From assembly GCF_014154935.1 (NCBI RefSeq), contig NZ_JACEHH010000009.1, forward strand, positions 1 to 64,000: a stretch of 64,000 bases of DNA, written 5' to 3'. Source of the stretch: Stieleria mannarensis. GTDB lineage: Bacteria > Planctomycetota > Planctomycetia > Pirellulales > Pirellulaceae. Both the position numbers and the translations under genes were made by a program. Positions 35,990 to 44,366 of the stretch are shown here, in pieces. Position 1 is the stretch's first letter, and every line of letters begins with the position of its first letter. Below the pieces are notes generated by a model that saw only the letters and a list, made by a program, of their open reading frames with translations, was not told where the DNA came from and did no database searches.

Positions 35990-36805
35990 TCACGGCGTAA
36001 TGATTTTCGCAGTGGTTGTCGACGAGCTGCCGATCCGCCTTGCCTTGATGCGGACATAGGGCGGAATGTACGTCGCTCGATCGGCGAAGCTGTTCGCCGC
36101 CGCGTCGCGCTTGGCATGCAGCGGTTCGATCAGGTCCTCGATCACAAACCCCGACCGGCACAGTCCGCCGACGAGGTCTTCCCAGCGGTGCAGGAATTCG
36201 ATCGCGCCGTGTTCACGCAACCGTTTGGCACTGGCCGACATCACGTCCGGCGGCGGAATCGGGGTGTCGCGGTAGTAGGCGTGTCGGACCGGAAAGCCAT
36301 CGACCGAGCGCTGGTACCCCGCTTGCAAACTGATCGGTTGTTTGTGTTGGCTGATGTACAGTCCACCGGGGCGCGTGACCCGCGCGACTTCGGCAAACAC
36401 CGGCGCGACCGAAGGGACATAGCAGGTGCTGACCGGATGGATCACGATGTCGAATTCCGCGTCGGCCAATCCCGACAGGTCTTCCATGGTCATTTGCAGC
36501 ACTCGCATCCGATAGCCACGCTCGGCCGCCACCCTGCGATCGAGTTCCAGCATCGCGCCGCTGAGATCGACCACGGTCACGTCGGCGCCGGCGGCCGCGT
36601 ACAGGGAGCTCTGGCGACCCCCGCCGGCGGCCAGGCACAGCACGCGTTTTCCGGCGATCGATCCGCCCAGCCAGCCGGCCTGGTCGACGACCGACAACGG
36701 CCGCGACAATTCTTCTTCGCTGGCCGGGCGGCAAAGCGGATCGCCCGAATCGGCCATTCGGTCGTACACGCGGCGGTTGGTTTCCAGGGTGGAATCGTGA
36801 TTCAC
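35990..36805 (-). CDS. Class I SAM-dependent methyltransferase
   Basis: 271 residues from GTG 36805. The SAM fold is shown by [20 protein letters not shown] (motif I), [20 protein letters not shown] (motif II), a post-loop [14 protein letters not shown] and [12 protein letters not shown] (motif IV-like). The substrate is unknown; the C-terminus carries [13 protein letters not shown]-type and basic residues. GTG is the only start fitting the N-terminal helix. The gene is convergent with the lipoprotein, and its stop abuts a heptamer array. Confidence 0.85.
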   Translation of the reverse strand: MNHDSTLETNRRVYDRMADSGDPLCRPASEEELSRPLSVVDQAGWLGGSIAGKRVLCLAAGGGRQSSLYAAAGADVTVVDLSGAMLELDRRVAAERGYRMRVLQMTMEDLSGLADAEFDIVIHPVSTCYVPSVAPVFAEVARVTRPGGLYISQHKQPISLQAGYQRSVDGFPVRHAYYRDTPIPPPDVMSASAKRLREHGAIEFLHRWEDLVGGLCRSGFVIEDLIEPLHAKRDAAANSFADRATYIPPYVRIKARRIGSSSTTTAKIITP

Positions 36806-36959
36806 GCAGCACTCTCGGTTAGCGGGGAAGGCGGTCGCACACTACGGTTGGTTGCAATCCGAATGGGCCGGGGCGGATATCAGGGCCGCGCATTTTGTTC
36901 GGCAACGGACCCAAAAAAAATCCCGCGACACGGCCGAATGGACGAAAAACCCAACATCT

Positions 36960-37007
36960 GGGGAGAAAAGAATGGTCAGCTGCGGGAATTTTTGGAACTT
37001 TCTCCCC
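36960..37007. promoter_or_regulatory. 9-bp inverted repeat in the methyltransferase/anti-sigma divergent gap
   Basis: GGGGAGAAA (36960-36968) and TTTCTCCCC (36999-37007) are perfect inverted copies 30 bp apart. A GGAACTT hexamer-like sequence, which resembles the -35 element of ECF promoters, overlaps the right arm (36994-37000). The rest of the 371-bp gap (36806-37176) shows nothing further. Confidence 0.3.
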
Positions 37008-37176
37008 CTTGTGCTCATCCGATTTGCGTTGACGACGAATCGCCCCTGGCGTTCGGCGGACTCCTCACCCCGGCGTGACGCTGTTTGTTGCCCCCACTTG
37101 GCGACCGCTATCCACTGTATCATTGAGCCCGGTAGATCCGATATGACATCGGAACCTGTCGGCGACGGATTCAACA

Positions 37177-38514
37177 ATGGCTTTACCAGAAGAATTACTC
37201 GACGAACTGCTTTCGGCGCATCTGGATGATGCGCTCAGCGGCGACGAGCGCGCCCGGGTCGACCAGATGTTACGCGACGATCCCACCGCCCGCGAGCGGC
37301 TGGAGGCGTTGATACGCCAACGCGACTCGTTTCGTGACACGATGCTGGCGGTGCCGCAATTGCCCGATGGGTTTGCCGACAATGTGGTCCAAGCCGCGAT
37401 CGCACGGGCCGAGGCGGAGGAGTTGCGTAGTGACCACCCGTTGCGGTTGGCCGCAAACGATTCCTTTGTCACGCCCCGGCCCGCCAGCTCAATCTCAAAA
37501 CCCCGTCTGGTCGCGATGGTCGCCGGGCTGGCGGCATCGGTGTTGTTCATCGGATTGGTCGCGCGGCAGTTCTCCGGCACCGCGCCGAACGGGCCGTCGG
37601 ACAATGAACTGGTCGCAGCTCCCCGGGTGATGCCCGAGCAAGATGCGGTGCCGAAGCCCGAGGATGCACTTGCCCCGCCGGTGACTCCGGAAGCGATGTC
37701 GGATTCGATCGTCGCCAGCGATCAGGGACCAACGCCGCCAGAGGTGACCGGTCCGCTGGATGACCTGCGCCCCGAACCGGCACCGGTGATGCAACCCGAC
37801 GGCCAGAACCCGCCGGCAATGCAACTGGCCGATGCGAGTCCGAATGCTCCGGGCCGCGACGCGTCGGTGTCCGAGACGTCCGTCCCCGATCTTGACGCGA
37901 TGCCGACGACACCTGACAGCCAGTCGTTTGTCGCCTTGAAACCGCTCAGCATGTTGATGGTTGTGGAGATCAAGCAATCCGAAGCGGGCCGGCAAACCGG
38001 TGCCTTCGATCGGGCGCTGGCCGAGATTCAGATCATGGAAAGTGACGAGCGCCGGGTCGATGAGGCACTTGCCCGCGCGGTCGCGGCCGATCCGGGCAGC
38101 GAAGCACGGGGCGACGCAGCACCGCGGGCACTGCTGCTGGAATCGCCCGCCAAGAAACTCGACCGGTTGGTGATGCATTTGGTTCGCGACCGCGACGGCA
38201 TCGAAGCGGTCGGGTTTTCCGCGATCAGTGTCCAATTGGATGCACCGTTGCTGCGTTCGATCGAATCGGTCCGAACCGTCGACCCCACCAAGATCCGTCA
38301 TCAGGGCCACATCGTTCCGATCATCAGTGATGCCGACGGCGTGTTTGATGCTTGGGTCAATCAGTTGGCCGATCGTTCGTTCATTCCCATCCAGGGTGAG
38401 CAAGAAGCAAAACTGCTGAGCGCCCCGGCCCCAGGGGGCATCGCTGCCGGTGGCAATCCGCTCGATGACAACGGCCCCGACCAGATGGCCAACATTCTAT
38501 TCCTGGTTCGCTGA
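37177..38514 (+). CDS. Anti-sigma-factor-like membrane protein, orphan
   Basis: 445 residues. The N-terminus (PEELLDELLSAHLDDALSGD, ERARVDQMLRDDPTARERLE) has the look of the ASD helices of anti-sigma factors but lacks a HxxxCxxC zinc motif. A transmembrane helix (about 110-130, LVAMVAGLAASVLFIGLVAR) precedes a long extracytoplasmic region rich in Pro/Glu/Asp, then a folded C-terminal domain. No sigma gene is adjacent, so its partner is elsewhere or it acts alone. The ATG at 37177 is preceded by ACGGATTC without a strong ribosome site. Function is inferred from architecture only. Confidence 0.62.
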   Translation: MALPEELLDELLSAHLDDALSGDERARVDQMLRDDPTARERLEALIRQRDSFRDTMLAVPQLPDGFADNVVQAAIARAEAEELRSDHPLRLAANDSFVTPRPASSISKPRLVAMVAGLAASVLFIGLVARQFSGTAPNGPSDNELVAAPRVMPEQDAVPKPEDALAPPVTPEAMSDSIVASDQGPTPPEVTGPLDDLRPEPAPVMQPDGQNPPAMQLADASPNAPGRDASVSETSVPDLDAMPTTPDSQSFVALKPLSMLMVVEIKQSEAGRQTGAFDRALAEIQIMESDERRVDEALARAVAADPGSEARGDAAPRALLLESPAKKLDRLVMHLVRDRDGIEAVGFSAISVQLDAPLLRSIESVRTVDPTKIRHQGHIVPIISDADGVFDAWVNQLADRSFIPIQGEQEAKLLSAPAPGGIAAGGNPLDDNGPDQMANILFLVR

Positions 38515-38544
38515 CACGTGACAGGACGGCCTGGCAAGCGGAGA

Positions 38545-38633
38545 GGTAGGAAGAGTTTTTGGAGGTAGGAAGATTGCCCAGGTCGAATGGATGGTGCACC
38601 TCATCATTTTCTTACCTCCGAAATCTTCTTACC
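38545..38633. repeat. GGTARGAAGA imperfect inverted repeat
   Basis: Left arm (38545-38575) carries two GGTAGGAAGA units; right arm (38607-38633) is an imperfect inverted copy (TCTTACCTCC..TCTTCTTACC). It sits between convergent genes, so it could fold as a terminator-like stem in RNA from either side. The remaining 38634-38811 has no gene. Confidence 0.6.
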
Positions 38634-38811
38634 CGATTTGCGCTGGCGTCCAAGTAGCGGGAGCAATTGCGGGAACCGGCTGATGTCAGCTGAGATTTTC
38701 AGCCAGCCCCACCTGTTGATTTTATCTGATCAAACGTGGGATCAGCCGTTTCGCGCGAGCGTACGGGCATTGAAACGGCGGACGATCGCAACGGGGCCTG
38801 TCGCTCAAACA

Positions 38812-41493
38812 TCATTGCCCGGTCAATCGCAGCGCGGTCGACACCAGATCGACGAACTCCGATCGCAGTTGAAACTCGTCGGTGCCGACGTTTGCCTGGG
38901 CGACTTCCAAGACGTTGCGAAGGGTCCAGTCGCCGGCGAACTCGCTTTGCCGCAGTTGCATGCCGAAGGCGGCCACCGCGGCGGCGAAGCGGAACTCCGA
39001 ATCCGTTTTCGCAAAGGCTTGTTCGCCGTCTTTGACGCTCTGTTGAATCAGCGTGCTGGTGTCGCCGTCGGGTTGTTTGTAACGCAGTTTTAACGTCAAC
39101 ACATCGTCGCTCGCAGCCGCTTCGGTCAATTCGGGTGAGCTCTGGTACTTCAGCGGGTCGACGGGACGCCGGTTGTCATCGCTTGGGGCATCGTCGGCGT
39201 GGTCCTGGTCGCCGGTCATCACCAATTCGTAAAACGCGGTGACTTGGTGACCGGCACCGATTTCACCGGCGTCCTTCGTGTCGTCATTGAAATCCTCTTT
39301 GGCCATCACGCGATTCTCGTAGCCGATCAATCGGTACTTGGAAACGACGCGAGGGTTGAATTCCAGTTGCAACTTGACGTCTTTGGCGATTGTCACCAGC
39401 GTGGCATCGGTTTGGCGGACCAGGACCTTGTGGGCTTCGTTGGCGGTATCGATGAACGCGTAGTTCCCGTTTCCTTTGCCGCTGATTTGCTCCATCATCG
39501 CGTCGTTGTGGTTTCCCATCCCGAACCCCAGGGCGGTCAAAAAGATCCCGTCGGACGCTTCTTCTTGGATCAGCCGAACCAGTTCGTCGGTGCCGCTCAG
39601 TCCGACGTTGAAATCGCCGTCGGTGCACAAGACGACTCGATTGACGCCGTCCTTGATGAAGTGGTCTCGGGCGGTGGCATAGGCCAATTGGATTCCCGCG
39701 CCCCCGTTGGTGCTGCCGCCGGCGGACAACTGTGAAAGCGCCTTGTTGATCTTCTTCTTTTTTCCCGCCGGGGTGCTATCGAGCACCATCCCGGCCGAAC
39801 CGGCATAAACGACGATGGCCACGCGGTCTTCTTTGCCGAGTTGCTTGGTCAGCATTTTCATGCCCTCGATCACCAGCGGCAATTTGTTCGGCTGGTTCAT
39901 CGATCCGCTGGTGTCCAGCAGGAATACCAGATTGCACGGCGGGCGGGAATCACGATCGATCGTATTGCCCTGGATCGCGACCCGCGCCAGCCGATGCTCG
40001 CTGTTCCAGGGGCAGTCGGCGATCGTGACGTTGGTCGCAAAGGGATGATCGGATTCGTTGCCGGGGGCTTGGTAGTGATAGTCAAAGTAGTTGATCAGCT
40101 CTTCGATTCGCACGGCATCCGGACGCGGCAATCGGCCCTCGACCAGCGAGCGTCGGACTTTGCTGTAGCTGGCGGTGTCGACGTCAATCGAAAACGTGCT
40201 GAGCGGATGTTGGCGGACCGATTTAAATTCGTTTTCGACGATCGGATCAAAGCGATCGCCGTCGGTGAAAGGCATTGCGTGCAATTCCAGGGGCGACGGC
40301 AATTCCGCTCGCTTCGATTCGCTTTGCTTGACGGCAAAATCCCCGAACGGTTGCCGGCGTCGTTGCGAGACGCGCCCTTCGGACTCCGCCTCCTCGGCCA
40401 GGTTGATCTCAAAGTCTTCGGTGGGGACGGCGCCCGACGCGGGCGAGTCGGCGGGGGCAAGTTCGGCTTTGACCTGGCTTTGCAACCGCCGACTTCGGAC
40501 GGACTGAGTCATCACCGGTTTGGACAACATCGGTGCTTCAAACGCTGGCCCGGTCGTTGTCGTCGCGGGCGCCGATTGGCCGGCGGCGCTGATCCCCGCA
40601 GGCGCTGGGCGTGGAGCGATGGTCGGTCCGGCGGGCGCGGGGTCTGCGAAGGGATGCGGATCAGCGGCGAGATCGGATCCCCGCAATGATTCCGCTTCCC
40701 GCATCGGTTCCGTAATGCGAACGCTTGCGTCACGCGCCTCCTTTGCGTTGGCCGATCGACTCTTGGGTGCAACGGAAAAACTTTCTGGAGCGTCCCGTCC
40801 TGGGGCCACAGACAGTGCGTCCATCGTCGGGGCAGTCTCGGTCATCATCTCGCCGTGGTCTGCTTCCTGAGCGATCGACTCGGATTCCGTCAGTTGGCGT
40901 TTGACACGACCGAGTCGTCGCGGCATTTCGGCCGCTTCTTTGCTCGCGTCGGAGACCGAAGCGATGGAATTCAGTGAGGAGTCATCATCGGTCGCGTCAT
41001 CTTTTCGGACCGGTGCATCCTCCGATGGCTGCGGCTCGGATGCTGTTGGCTCGGCGAGACGCTGGGCGAGTTCGGCTTGCTTGAAGGCCGGCACGATGGC
41101 CACGACCAGCAACACCGCTGCCGCGGCGGCCAATAACCAAGGCACCAGGCGTTTCGGTGATCGGGAGTCGGCTGGCAGAGGTAGCTGGATGGCACGCCCG
41201 GCAGCGAGTTGTTCGCCAGTCAGGGAACCGCTTGTCGATGCCGCCAGGATTTGTTCGCGTCGATCACTGTCCAGGGTGACCGAGGGTTCTTCGGCGAAGA
41301 GTGTTTGCAGCTCGGTGGTGACGCGACCGGCTTGGTTGACGGCCGCGCGCAAATCCTCGTTAGCCGCCATTTCCTGCTTGAACGCAGCGGCGTCCTGCGG
41401 GGAGAGTTCTCCCATCACATAGGCCGTGATCCGGGTGTCATCCCACAGCGACGGCGTGCCGGTTGCTTCGTTGGGGCGGTTGGAATCAGACAT
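38812..41493 (-). CDS. vWA-domain protein (YfbK-like) with anti-sigma-like N-terminus
   Basis: 893 residues. The N-terminus (RITAYVMGELSPQDAAAFKQ) resembles anti-sigma ASD helices. A transmembrane helix (about 113-133, WLLAAAAAVLLVVAIVPAFK) and a long low-complexity linker follow. From about 415 is a YfbK-type N-domain (LSTFSIDVDTASYSKVRRSL), then a vWA domain (about 505-715) with an intact MIDAS (LVFLLDTSGSMN, Asp near 524), VLCTDGDFNVG, and the YfbK C-domain. vWA domains bind ligands through a divalent metal at MIDAS. The gene lies 67 bp after the ECF sigma gene and is co-directional, so the N-terminus probably holds that sigma factor. Role of the vWA part is unknown. Confidence 0.9.
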   Translation of the reverse strand: MSDSNRPNEATGTPSLWDDTRITAYVMGELSPQDAAAFKQEMAANEDLRAAVNQAGRVTTELQTLFAEEPSVTLDSDRREQILAASTSGSLTGEQLAAGRAIQLPLPADSRSPKRLVPWLLAAAAAVLLVVAIVPAFKQAELAQRLAEPTASEPQPSEDAPVRKDDATDDDSSLNSIASVSDASKEAAEMPRRLGRVKRQLTESESIAQEADHGEMMTETAPTMDALSVAPGRDAPESFSVAPKSRSANAKEARDASVRITEPMREAESLRGSDLAADPHPFADPAPAGPTIAPRPAPAGISAAGQSAPATTTTGPAFEAPMLSKPVMTQSVRSRRLQSQVKAELAPADSPASGAVPTEDFEINLAEEAESEGRVSQRRRQPFGDFAVKQSESKRAELPSPLELHAMPFTDGDRFDPIVENEFKSVRQHPLSTFSIDVDTASYSKVRRSLVEGRLPRPDAVRIEELINYFDYHYQAPGNESDHPFATNVTIADCPWNSEHRLARVAIQGNTIDRDSRPPCNLVFLLDTSGSMNQPNKLPLVIEGMKMLTKQLGKEDRVAIVVYAGSAGMVLDSTPAGKKKKINKALSQLSAGGSTNGGAGIQLAYATARDHFIKDGVNRVVLCTDGDFNVGLSGTDELVRLIQEEASDGIFLTALGFGMGNHNDAMMEQISGKGNGNYAFIDTANEAHKVLVRQTDATLVTIAKDVKLQLEFNPRVVSKYRLIGYENRVMAKEDFNDDTKDAGEIGAGHQVTAFYELVMTGDQDHADDAPSDDNRRPVDPLKYQSSPELTEAAASDDVLTLKLRYKQPDGDTSTLIQQSVKDGEQAFAKTDSEFRFAAAVAAFGMQLRQSEFAGDWTLRNVLEVAQANVGTDEFQLRSEFVDLVSTALRLTGQ

Positions 41494-41560
41494 GGAAAGT
41501 TGCCTCGGGGGCGAGTTGGCTGGCGATGGAGTTCAGGACAAAGACGGGCGTGGGCGACCT

Positions 41561-42169
41561 TCAGGTGGTGGCGACCGCGTCTTTCAGGGAGCGGACGGCG
41601 GCGTGCAGATGAAAGCCGACGTTGCTGACCGTCAGCCCCGTGACCTCGGCGATCTCGCGGTAGCTCAGTCCGGCTTGCATCCGCAAACGCAGGACTTCTT
41701 GTTGACGCTTCGAAAGTCGACTGACCAGCACCGCCAACCGGCTCTCGGTCGCGTCGGCCTGTTCGGCGGCCAGGGCGGCCGCAGGGGCGTCCGGGTGGGG
41801 GTCTTGGACCGTGATTTCGGCGGCGTCGATCGGGTGGGCGTGTTTGGTACGTTGCATGTCGATCACTCGGCTTCGGCAAACGGCGAACAACCAGGGCTGG
41901 ACGCGAGCGGCGATTTTCTCGCGATCCTCGCGGCACAGCCGTAAAAACGTCTCTTGCACCGCGTCTTGGGCGGCCTGCCAGTCGCCGCCGAGCATCCGTC
42001 GGGCGTATGCAAGCAATTGCCCCTCGTACCGACCGATCAGCTGCGACAATTCATCCTGTGACCAACACGGCGACCGTTGCGGCGGCGGTTGGGCCTCCGC
42101 ATCGGCGTCGTCGTTCGTCACGGAATCGGGGCCATCGGCCAGCATTTCGGCTGCAGAAGGGTCGGACAT
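41561..42169 (-). CDS. ECF-type RNA polymerase sigma factor
   Basis: 202 residues from ATG 42169. Region 2 is seen as LLAYARRMLGGDWQAAQDAV then QETFLRLCRE, region 4 as LSKRQQEVLRLRMQAGLSYR then EIAEVTGLTVSNVGFHLHAA. The frame extends to 42334 but this ATG fits the family length and the preceding 55 residues look like leader sequence. It lies upstream of the vWA/anti-sigma-like gene, 67 bp apart, on the same strand, the usual sigma-anti-sigma order. Confidence 0.9.
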   Translation of the reverse strand: MSDPSAAEMLADGPDSVTNDDADAEAQPPPQRSPCWSQDELSQLIGRYEGQLLAYARRMLGGDWQAAQDAVQETFLRLCREDREKIAARVQPWLFAVCRSRVIDMQRTKHAHPIDAAEITVQDPHPDAPAAALAAEQADATESRLAVLVSRLSKRQQEVLRLRMQAGLSYREIAEVTGLTVSNVGFHLHAAVRSLKDAVATT

Positions 42170-42257
42170 GGTGGTTTTGGACGAATCGGGGACGCGGTAC
42201 AGGGGACAACACGAGCGGGGGACAGATTTGTTAGGGCGGTAAAAAAATAAATTCCGC

Positions 42258-42293
42258 GTGAAGTCGATTTTTTCTGACGTTTTTGTGAAGTCG
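42258..42293. promoter_or_regulatory. Direct GTGAAGTCG repeats upstream of the sigma gene
   Basis: GTGAAGTCG occurs at 42258-42266 and 42285-42293, 27 bp apart, in the 278-bp divergent gap between the sigma gene and the aminotransferase gene. Spacing of about 2.5 helical turns could suit a dimeric regulator. This is a visible repeat, with no known binding protein. Confidence 0.3.
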
Positions 42294-42447
42294 TTTTCTA
42301 TTGACCTGATCGATCGTTCGCGGGTATCACCCAACGCCGAGTTCCCCGCTCAGAAATACAATCGCGATCGACGTGGTCCGACCGGACAATGGGGACTGTG
42401 CCTGCTCGCGAATTCCTAAAAACGAAACGAACAAGGAAGGTTCGACC

Positions 42448-43608
42448 ATGGCTGGCCCAAACACCACCGTCCCGTTGCTGGACGTGAACCGCGACAACAA
42501 GCCCCACCGCGACGAATTCGTTGAAGCGCTCGCCGCGGTCGTCGACAGCGGCCGATTTTTGTTCGGCCCGGACGTCACCGAACTCGAAGCCGAAATCGCC
42601 CGCTACAGCCAGGTCGACCACGCGGTCGGCTGTGCATCGGGCAGCGACGCGTTGTTGTTGTCATTGATGGCGTTGGACATCAAAGCCGGCGACGAAGTCA
42701 TCGTCCCCAGTTTCACTTTCTTTGCCTCGGTCAGCTGCATCACGCGGCTGGGGGCGACCCCGGTGTTCGTCGACATCTGCCCGGACACCTTCAACATGGA
42801 CCCCCAGTGTGTCGCCGAGGCGATCACCGAAAACACCAAGGCGATCATCCCGGTCCACCTGTTCGGCCAGTGCGCACAAATCGACCGGATCTGTCAGATC
42901 GCGGCGGAGCATGACATCCCCGTGGTCGAAGATGCCGCCCAAGCGATCGGCGCGGCCTACCACTCCCGCCCGGCCGGCAGCTGGGGACTGGTGGGATGCT
43001 TCAGTTTCTATCCGACCAAGAACCTTGGCGGGATGGGCGATGGGGGCATGCTGACCAGCGGCGATGCAGACGTGGCGGACCGCTTGCGATTGTTGGCCGG
43101 CCATGGAATGCGTCCGCGTTACTACCATCAAGCGGTCGGGATCAACAGCCGCATCGACACGTTTCAAGCCGCCGTGTTGCGGGTCAAATTGCGGCACCTT
43201 GGTGATGCCATCACGTCGCGCAACGAGATCGCATCACGTTACATGAGTTCGCTACAAGACCGCGACTTGGTCGGCCCCGATCAAATCGTGTTGCCGACCG
43301 TCGATCCCAACGCGTTCCATGTTTGGAACCAATTCGGCATCCGCGTCGGCGGCGGGCGACGTGACGCGTTGCGAGCCCACTTGGCCGAACGTGGCGTGGG
43401 CAGCGAGATCTATTATCCGGTGCCGATGCACAAGCAACAATGCTTTGAGTACTTGAAGGTCGACGGCAGCACGTTGCCGGAAACCGAACGCGCCAGCGCG
43501 GAAATTTTGAACCTGCCGATCTTCCCGTCGTTGACCGAAGCCGAACAGGAGCAGGTCGTCGACTGCATCAGCGGGTTCTACCGGGCCGGCGCCAAGAAGG
43601 CCGCGTAG
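42448..43608 (+). CDS. DegT/DnrJ/EryC1/StrS-family aminotransferase
   Basis: 386 residues starting at ATG 42448, preceded by AAGGAAGG at about 42432-42440. PLP-dependent sugar aminotransferase: HAVGCASGSDALLLSLMALD, VPSFTFFASVSCITRLGATP, VEDAAQAIGAAYHSRPAGSW, and a lysine in SFYPTKNLGGMGDGGML (Lys191, the PLP Schiff-base residue), with HGMRPRYYHQAVGINSRID near the C-terminal half. Members transfer an amino group from glutamate to nucleotide-bound ketosugars for surface polysaccharide or glycoprotein synthesis. The exact sugar cannot be told. No nucleotide-sugar synthesis genes lie beside it. Confidence 0.9.
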   Translation: MAGPNTTVPLLDVNRDNKPHRDEFVEALAAVVDSGRFLFGPDVTELEAEIARYSQVDHAVGCASGSDALLLSLMALDIKAGDEVIVPSFTFFASVSCITRLGATPVFVDICPDTFNMDPQCVAEAITENTKAIIPVHLFGQCAQIDRICQIAAEHDIPVVEDAAQAIGAAYHSRPAGSWGLVGCFSFYPTKNLGGMGDGGMLTSGDADVADRLRLLAGHGMRPRYYHQAVGINSRIDTFQAAVLRVKLRHLGDAITSRNEIASRYMSSLQDRDLVGPDQIVLPTVDPNAFHVWNQFGIRVGGGRRDALRAHLAERGVGSEIYYPVPMHKQQCFEYLKVDGSTLPETERASAEILNLPIFPSLTEAEQEQVVDCISGFYRAGAKKAA

Positions 43609-43644
43609 GTAGATCCGCAACTCAATGAGCGGACGTGACGATGC

Positions 43645-43672
43645 GTTCGGAGAGTCGCCGTGTTCTCCGAAC
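43645..43672. terminator. Perfect 9-bp stem-loop between convergent genes
   Basis: GTTCGGAGA (43645-43653) and TCTCCGAAC (43664-43672) form a perfect stem with a 10-base loop. There is no U-run, so a Rho-independent terminator is possible but not classical. The rest of the 222-bp gap has a second GC-rich hairpin near 43791 (CCGTC/GACGG). Confidence 0.4.
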
Positions 43673-43830
43673 TCGGCGCGTGCGCGAAAAAGCGAAGCTT
43701 TGGTCCTCGCCGACCTCGGAGAGGACGGCGACTGTCTAGCCCGAACGTCCGCTCTGGTCGTAACTGCGCTGGCCAGAGCGTGGCCGGTCCGCCGTCTGGC
43801 GACGGCAGCTACGTCCGATTCCGCCCAAGC

Positions 43831-44244
43831 CTAGGTCACCGGCAAGCTCGACGCGTCAAACGCGTCGGGCAGCAGCTGGGACAGCTTGCGGATCTGACGT
43901 GCCCCGGTCAGCACGTCGGTCATGATGATTTGCATGTCGCTGGCGAACTCGGACAAGAATTGTCGACAGGCGCCACAGGGGCTGACCCCGCCGACGCTGG
44001 CGATCGCGATCGCTTGGAATGCGCGGTGGCCTTGCGAGACCGCCGCGGACGTGGCGACGCGTTCGGCACAGATCGACAGCGAGTAGCTGGCGTTTTCGAC
44101 GTTGCATCCGCTGACGATCTCTCCGCCGGGAATCCACAGCGCCGCACCGACGTAAAAATGACTGTGGGGCGCGTAGGCTTGATCGCGGGCTTCGACGGCC
44201 GCACGCACCAGTTGGTCGATCTCTCGGGTTTTCAACTCAGTCAT
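43831..44244 (-). CDS. cdd: Cytidine deaminase
   Basis: 137 residues, homotetrameric type length. Zn site: NVENASYSLSICAERVA with Cys59 and Glu61, and SPCGACRQFLSEF with Cys90 and Cys93. Deaminates cytidine and deoxycytidine to uridine and deoxyuridine in pyrimidine salvage. ATG 44244. It lies 109 bp after thymidine phosphorylase on the same strand, fitting a pyrimidine nucleoside salvage unit; the intervening gap carries a tandem repeat that ends inside deoA. Confidence 0.95.
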   Translation of the reverse strand: MTELKTREIDQLVRAAVEARDQAYAPHSHFYVGAALWIPGGEIVSGCNVENASYSLSICAERVATSAAVSQGHRAFQAIAIASVGGVSPCGACRQFLSEFASDMQIIMTDVLTGARQIRKLSQLLPDAFDASSLPVT

Positions 44245-44328
44245 CAGGTCGGTAAATCGAATCGGTGCAACAGGGAATCAGATCGATCGGGGCGTGAGCG
44301 TCGATTCGCAAATCTTCGAAACAGCAAC

Positions 44329-44366
44329 GGCCTTTCAAAAAATCAATGGCCTTTCAAAAAATCAAC
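44329..44366 (+). repeat. 19-bp tandem repeat at the 3' end of deoA
   Basis: GGCCTTTCAAAAAATCAAY occurs twice head to tail (44329-44347, 44348-44366), followed by GGCC. The second copy contains the deoA stop codon, so the first looks like a duplicated deoA tail. Confidence 0.85.

Noticed and set aside
37495-38403. 302-aa minus-strand frame opposite the anti-sigma-like gene
   Set aside because: Shadow of the plus-strand gene with TM helix and plausible domain order.
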